Origin: a virus
DNA length: 21,635 nucleotides
IMG/VR virus record: IMGVR_UViG_3300043409_000447
Span: 1 to 21,635 of that record
Reading direction: 5' to 3' (one strand)
A model generated the notes under the pieces. It saw only the letters and a list, made by a program, of their open reading frames with translations. It did no database searches and was not told the DNA's origin. Shown here piece after piece: positions 17,586 through 21,635 of this stretch (position 1 is the first letter of the stretch; every line of letters starts with the position of its first letter). The position numbers were made by a program, and so were the translations under genes.

Positions 17586-18515
17586 TTAAAGGGTGAAATA
17601 AACAACTTCAGATGGGAATGCAACCTGCACACCATACTTGAAAGTCAAACGGAAACGAACTTCGTCAGAATCTTCAGAGTACCAAAGTTTTGCGATTTCC
17701 TCTTCGTTTGCAAGGTCAGTTCCTAAGAAGAAGTTAGACAATGAACCAGCGAACAATTTGTTTGTTCCGTTCAAACCACCAACGGCGATCAACTTCATAT
17801 TAGTTCCAGGATAAACCATTTCCATTTCAGTTGCAGCATCAGCCACATAGTGAAACAAATTGGCGTTCTTCAAATTAACCAACATCAACTTGTAAGCATC
17901 AACACCCAAGAAACAAACTAAGTCAGTTTTGGTTGCAACGGCAGCAGGGATGTTTGCATAGATTTGATCCAAGATGTCATCAATGTTTGCAGCAGTCACG
18001 GTTGTGAAAGTTGTTGGAGCAGCGTTTGCCAATGTTGGAGATGCAGCAGCGATGATCTTCATCAAACCATCAAAACGGCTTAAGTTAGGATTACCACTTG
18101 CAGTATCACCTTGCCAAAGAGCAGTTTCCAAAGTTTGTGCAATCACGGCTACCTTCTCGTTTCCAATCTGCTCCTCGAAAGGAATCATTGTTGGTGAACC
18201 GGGCATAATTTGTGTCTGCATCCACTTTGCTTCCAAAGTTTTAGGGCATAAAGTTTCTTCAACTTTCACAGCACCAACGGTGATGTTTCTTTGTGTGAAG
18301 GTAGTTGTACCACTTGGATTGTATCCGCAGCCATCGGCTTGAAAGAATACAGTTGAAGCGATAATGTTCAAGGCAGCAGATGACTTAACACCTACTTGCA
18401 CTTGGTTTGCAGCGTACATCGCAGCAGCAGTTTTACCGCTGAACAATGCTTTAACCAACAAATCTGTTGATTGTTCGTTGTTGTAATTAACGAGAGATCC
18501 GACTGAAAATGCCAT
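17586..18515 (-). CDS. major capsid protein, 309 aa
   Basis: The N-terminus MAFSVGSLVNYNNEQSTDLL then VKALFSGKTAAAMYAANQVQ is typical of major capsid proteins of Bacteroidota phages. LEAKWMQTQIMPGSPTMIPF, EEQIGNEKVAVIAQTLETAL and a late strand-rich part (NKLFAGSLSNFFLGTDLANE, VRFRLTFKYGVQVAFPSEVV) fit an HK97-type E-loop/P/A domain order. The gene follows the protease and scaffold, as expected. The start context is AAAACTATG. It would be the most abundant virion protein. Confidence 0.85.
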   Translation of the reverse strand: MAFSVGSLVNYNNEQSTDLLVKALFSGKTAAAMYAANQVQVGVKSSAALNIIASTVFFQADGCGYNPSGTTTFTQRNITVGAVKVEETLCPKTLEAKWMQTQIMPGSPTMIPFEEQIGNEKVAVIAQTLETALWQGDTASGNPNLSRFDGLMKIIAAASPTLANAAPTTFTTVTAANIDDILDQIYANIPAAVATKTDLVCFLGVDAYKLMLVNLKNANLFHYVADAATEMEMVYPGTNMKLIAVGGLNGTNKLFAGSLSNFFLGTDLANEEEIAKLWYSEDSDEVRFRLTFKYGVQVAFPSEVVYFTL

Positions 18516-18524
18516 AGTTTTAGT

Positions 18525-19058
18525 TTATTTATTTAGTGAGTTTTTTAATCTTTTTAATGCTTCAAACTGATCATTCTTCTTGTTTGAAACGGGAGTTTTT
18601 GTGGGTGCTTCTGAAGGCAAGTCAGCAACTTTCTCAATCAAGTCGATTGCTTTGCTCATTGCTTCTTTGTGTGTGTTGTTAGATGCAGTCAATGTTGCCA
18701 CCTTAGCAGTCAATTCAGCGATTGCAGTTTCCATCTTGGCAACTACTTCGTTGAATGCAGACACGGTTGCGAACTCTTCGGCTTCAACTTCAATTTCTAC
18801 TTCAGGTTCAACGATTTCAGTAACCATTCCACCAACGGTTGTCACCAACAATCCACCTTCAACTTCGTGAGTTGCATCGGGTGCTGGAATGTCACCTTCA
18901 GCAGTTTGAACGAAGATGGCAGTTCCGATTGCCAATTCACCTTCGTAAGTGATTACAGTTCCATCAGTCAATGTGGCGGTTGCCATCTCGACTTTGATTT
19001 CTTCGTCAGAGAATCCGAGCATTGTGCGGATTTCCTTGAGTGTTTCTTTTGCGTTCAT
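18525..19058 (-). CDS. capsid scaffold-like protein, 177 aa
   Basis: MNAKETLKEIRTMLGFSDEE begins a helical segment; a beta-rich middle (ATLTDGTVITYEGELAIGTA, EVEGGLLVTTVGGMVTEIVE) is followed by a very acidic stretch (PEVEIEVEAEEF), a coiled coil (FNEVVAKMETAIAELTAKVA) and a basic end (QFEALKRLKNSLNK). An acidic, coiled-coil protein with a basic C-terminal helix, located between protease and capsid genes, is the pattern of a scaffolding protein that guides procapsid assembly and is then removed. The start at 19058 follows an A-rich 39-base leader. Confidence 0.75.
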   Translation of the reverse strand: MNAKETLKEIRTMLGFSDEEIKVEMATATLTDGTVITYEGELAIGTAIFVQTAEGDIPAPDATHEVEGGLLVTTVGGMVTEIVEPEVEIEVEAEEFATVSAFNEVVAKMETAIAELTAKVATLTASNNTHKEAMSKAIDLIEKVADLPSEAPTKTPVSNKKNDQFEALKRLKNSLNK

Positions 19059-19097
19059 TTGTATATTAATTAGTTTTTTGTTGTAAGTGTTGCAATT

Positions 19098-20093
19098 TTA
19101 TTTACCATTCCATTTGGAAAGGATTGATTTCATTTGCTCAATCAGTTGTTCATCAGCATCAACCGGGAAGTCAAAAACACCCTCAACCGAGAATCCTTTG
19201 AACTCGCCTGACTTTACTTTTGCCCACACTTCATCGTTGTCGATTAGGTATGAAACAAACCAAGAACCATCGGCAACTTCTTCAAACCCCTTCGGTGGCA
19301 TCACGCCACGCTCTCGGTGAATGATGTATGATTCAAACAAGCTCACACCATCTGCAATCGGTGTGTTGTGATTTGTATTCACCGCATCATATTTGTTTCC
19401 TCTTGCCCACTTTTTCGCAATCTTGAAGATGCTCTCCTTGTCAAATACCACATAGTATTCACCACGAACATCATCCCTTCGGTAGATGGGTAAATCAGCA
19501 ATCATCGCTGCACCAGTAACGATTCGTTTCTCCTCATCCTGGATGGCAAATTTACTAGCTGACAATTTGCGTTCACTCCATCGCAACATCTCCTCACCAC
19601 CCCATAACAAATAGGAGATAGTTCCACAAGCGGTATCATCATCGGGGTTGTAGTATTCCTTCGCTCTTGATAGGTATGAATAAATCCTTTGAACGGTTTC
19701 ATCGGATATGGGTTCACCTTGTGCCAATTGTTGACCTCTCACCTTGCCGACTTGAGTTGCACACTTGTTGCCATTCTCCTCGTTCAAGCGGATACCTCTT
19801 TCGGCATTTGCTTTCGCACCTTCAGGATAGTCCGTGTAACTCTCAAATTTTGACTGATACATTGAATAACATATCGCAACGGCTTCTTCACTATCCTTGC
19901 CTTCTCCAATCAAGATTGGTATGCATCTTTGAACGAACTCTTCTTCACTTTCATTTGGATTCGGTTCAACAAACTGCTCTTCAAATGCAAGAAAGTCCTT
20001 TTGTATGGCTGGAGTTTCAACCAAAGAAACAAACTCAATGCCTGTTTCCTCGTCAAACTCGTTGATGTCTAATCGGTATACTGGTAACTTCAT
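19098..20093 (-). CDS. XkdF-like prohead protease with inserted domain, 331 aa
   Basis: The two ends carry the XkdF/prohead-protease pattern: PVYRLDINEF and GIEFVSLVETPAIQKDFLAF at the N-terminus; KRIVTGAAMIADLPIYRRDD, GEYYVVFDKESIFKIAKKWA, AVNTNHNTPI with His242, and SGEFKGFSVEGVFDF with Ser302 after residue 180. The two residues are candidates for the catalytic pair. Between about 50 and 178 is an insertion: FVQRCIPIL..EG..SEEAVAICYSMY (a Cys-pair motif common in phage capsid proteins) and YPEGAKANAERGIRLNEENG, GKVRGQQLAQGEPISDETVQ, RIYSYLSRA, WGGEEMLRWSERKL, a domain I recall from other phage head proteins. It should process scaffold and capsid during maturation. Confidence 0.8.
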   Translation of the reverse strand: MKLPVYRLDINEFDEETGIEFVSLVETPAIQKDFLAFEEQFVEPNPNESEEEFVQRCIPILIGEGKDSEEAVAICYSMYQSKFESYTDYPEGAKANAERGIRLNEENGNKCATQVGKVRGQQLAQGEPISDETVQRIYSYLSRAKEYYNPDDDTACGTISYLLWGGEEMLRWSERKLSASKFAIQDEEKRIVTGAAMIADLPIYRRDDVRGEYYVVFDKESIFKIAKKWARGNKYDAVNTNHNTPIADGVSLFESYIIHRERGVMPPKGFEEVADGSWFVSYLIDNDEVWAKVKSGEFKGFSVEGVFDFPVDADEQLIEQMKSILSKWNGK

Positions 20094-20108
20094 CTTTCTT
20101 AAATAGCA

Positions 20109-21635
20109 CTATTTGACAACGGATACTTTTCTCGTAGTATCCACACGATCGGTTGTTCTGCGGATGTCACCTTCAGTCACAAAAACCTTTGTATCAAATC
20201 CGCTTACTGTTGGAAGTGATGAGCTGATATTTGGTGCTGACATTGCTGGTGCATTGATACCCATTGCTCCTCCACCGCCACCACCTGACGCTTTGCCACC
20301 TGATAGAACTTGTTTTGCTTTTGCAACATTCGCCAAGATGCGAACAATCCCTTGTGCATAGTATGCTGCGGTGAATACGGGTGTTGCTGGTCCAAGTATT
20401 CCAGCAACTTTTGCGGATGCCTTTGCTGATTCAGCGTTTAACGAACTCACGGCAATTGCAGTATCAATGGCAATCTCCACAAGTGCGATTCCCTTTTGAA
20501 TGTTTTGACGCTTTTGGTCTTCCGCAGTTAAGATGTTATTTAATGCCGTCAATCCCTCAACTGTGCTTTGTGCAATTGAAAGTTTTGCATCTCTTATTTG
20601 TTGATCTGCCTTCAGGTTAAGAGCAATTCTTTGCCTATTAAATTCGGCTTCATTCGCCAATGATTTGTCACGATAGAGTGCGTCAATCTTTTGAATCTCT
20701 TCTTCGTTGCCTTTTGCAAGTGCTATTTGTTCGTCATAAACACGAGCAGCATCGGTCAGTGATTGAAGTTGATTCAAAGTTAATTTTTCATATTCATCTT
20801 TTGCATTGGCTAAACGCTTTTTGATTTTTTCATCTTCAACTTGATTCTCTAAATCTTGAAGTTTTTTCAAATGCTCTAATCTTTTATCTCTTGCTATTTT
20901 TGCTTGTTCCTCATTGTATTTCTTTTCCTCCGCATCAACAACCTTTTTCTTTTGAACTGACTCCTCATACAATTTGGCTTCTTCAGTCAGTTGATCAGCA
21001 GTCAATTTGATTCCAAGAGATCTCCTTTTTTCAATCAACGCAATGTCAGCATCTGCAATCTCCCTCCGCTTTTTGAATATCTCCAGTTCTTTGCCACCTT
21101 GAATTGATAGTATTTCAATTTGAGCTTGTAGTTCCGTTTTACTTTTATTAGTTGCTTTGGTGAAACTTTCCAATTGTCTTTCGGCTTCCGATGTTACTCC
21201 AATGAAATCGGTAAATCGTTGAAACAAATTGCCCATAATCTCCGCCACTTTTGAAAGACCAGGAATCGCATTGGTGATTGCGTTTGATACCTTTTCAAAA
21301 TTTGCCACAACATAACCCAAAGCGATTGCCAACAATCCAATTCCTGATGCTGCGATTGCACCTCTCAAAGTTGAGAATGCTTGTACAACTTTTCCTTTGA
21401 TTGTGTTTGCCAACGCTGAGAATTGTTGTTGAACTTTTCCCAATCCTTCAAGACCTTCAGCCAATGCCATTGCTCCTTGCAGTTTGACCATTGTCTTTTC
21501 CAAGTCCTTTGAATCGTTGCCGAACAAAGCCATCGCACCTTGTGCTGCTTGGAATCCACGAGCAACTCCCTGAACAACTGTGTTGATTTGGGCAAACTTA
21601 TCGGGATTGACGGCAGCGACACGATCATTGAAATC
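20109..21635 (-). CDS. tape measure protein (5' end outside window)
   Basis: The frame is open to the right edge, so the 508 codons seen are the C-terminal part. The visible start reads VNPDKFAQINTVVQGVARGF, QAAQGAMALFGNDSKDLEKT, MVKLQGAMALAEGLEGLGK, typical of tape measure proteins in Bacteroidota phages. Hydrophobic helices (SGIGLLAIALGYVVA and, later, QKGIALVEIAIDTAIAVSS and VAGILGPATPVFTAAYYAQG) flank a long charged coiled coil (about residues 150-330 of the visible part). A glycine-rich patch (SGGKASGGGGGGAMG) precedes the end. The protein sets tail length and helps DNA entry. It is unusual that it precedes the protease and capsid genes. Confidence 0.88.
   Translation of the reverse strand, partial: DFNDRVAAVNPDKFAQINTVVQGVARGFQAAQGAMALFGNDSKDLEKTMVKLQGAMALAEGLEGLGKVQQQFSALANTIKGKVVQAFSTLRGAIAASGIGLLAIALGYVVANFEKVSNAITNAIPGLSKVAEIMGNLFQRFTDFIGVTSEAERQLESFTKATNKSKTELQAQIEILSIQGGKELEIFKKRREIADADIALIEKRRSLGIKLTADQLTEEAKLYEESVQKKKVVDAEEKKYNEEQAKIARDKRLEHLKKLQDLENQVEDEKIKKRLANAKDEYEKLTLNQLQSLTDAARVYDEQIALAKGNEEEIQKIDALYRDKSLANEAEFNRQRIALNLKADQQIRDAKLSIAQSTVEGLTALNNILTAEDQKRQNIQKGIALVEIAIDTAIAVSSLNAESAKASAKVAGILGPATPVFTAAYYAQGIVRILANVAKAKQVLSGGKASGGGGGGAMGINAPAMSAPNISSSLPTVSGFDTKVFVTEGDIRRTTDRVDTTRKVSVVK

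Noticed and set aside
1-21635. tRNA genes, CRISPR arrays, insertion sequences, integrase or attachment sites
   Set aside because: None seen: gaps are too short for tRNAs except at 5028-5140, which does not form a cloverleaf; no spaced repeat arrays; no transposase or integrase motifs.

Overview
The window is part of a tailed-phage genome (or prophage) of siphovirus type. About 40 tightly packed genes are all read leftward, on the minus strand, with no convincing gene on the plus strand. Several signs point to a host in the Bacteroidota, probably Flavobacteriia or relatives. Starts lack Shine-Dalgarno sequences and instead have A-rich or ACT-ATG contexts. Two leftward promoters fit the TTTG-N20-TAnnTTTG pattern. 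Many proteins belong to families I know mainly from Bacteroidota phages (DUF6291, DUF6712, XkdF-type protease, ERF plus YqaJ, tail fibres starting with the 'SFTRAS.GTRVNSAGL' block). Most neighbours overlap by ATGA or TAATG, so translation is probably coupled. Family names are from recall of motifs; no search was run.

Structural and lysis half (21635 down to 8604), in order of transcription: tape measure (5' end outside the window), XkdF-like protease with an inserted domain, scaffold, major capsid protein, a tail-tube-like protein, a strong intrinsic terminator (about 17020-17043), three small structural-type proteins, a 572-aa tail fibre with duplicated carbohydrate-binding-like domains, a hypothetical, two membrane/coiled-coil proteins, a 39-aa basic protein, an endolysin candidate with a SEGC motif, a holin, the portal with an unusual C-terminal extension, a DUF6712-type connector, a tail-completion candidate, two overlapping membrane proteins and an HK97-gp10-like protein. 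The tape measure lies before the capsid genes and the portal lies after the lysis genes, a permuted order compared with most siphoviruses. No terminase is seen.

Early half (8587 down to 1): a promoter with flanking inverted repeats precedes a small HTH protein, then a hypothetical, an ERF annealing protein and a YqaJ exonuclease (recombination pair). A second promoter-like site at 6839-6870 precedes a run of small unknown genes. A 113-base gap at 5028-5140 holds two hairpins whose 7-base loops are perfectly complementary, the second followed by a U-tract, just before the replication block: DUF6291 protein, DnaB-like helicase, C5 DNA methyltransferase, DnaA domain-IV protein, a 49-aa protein and a sigma-like protein. 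Several small hypotheticals follow to the left edge.

The two observations most worth pursuing are a 384-codon open frame in +1 register inside the methyltransferase gene, carrying five LPTP repeats and a conserved-looking C-terminus, and the kissing-hairpin/terminator RNA before the replication operon. Five genes of 39-56 codons were found by translating the gaps by hand.
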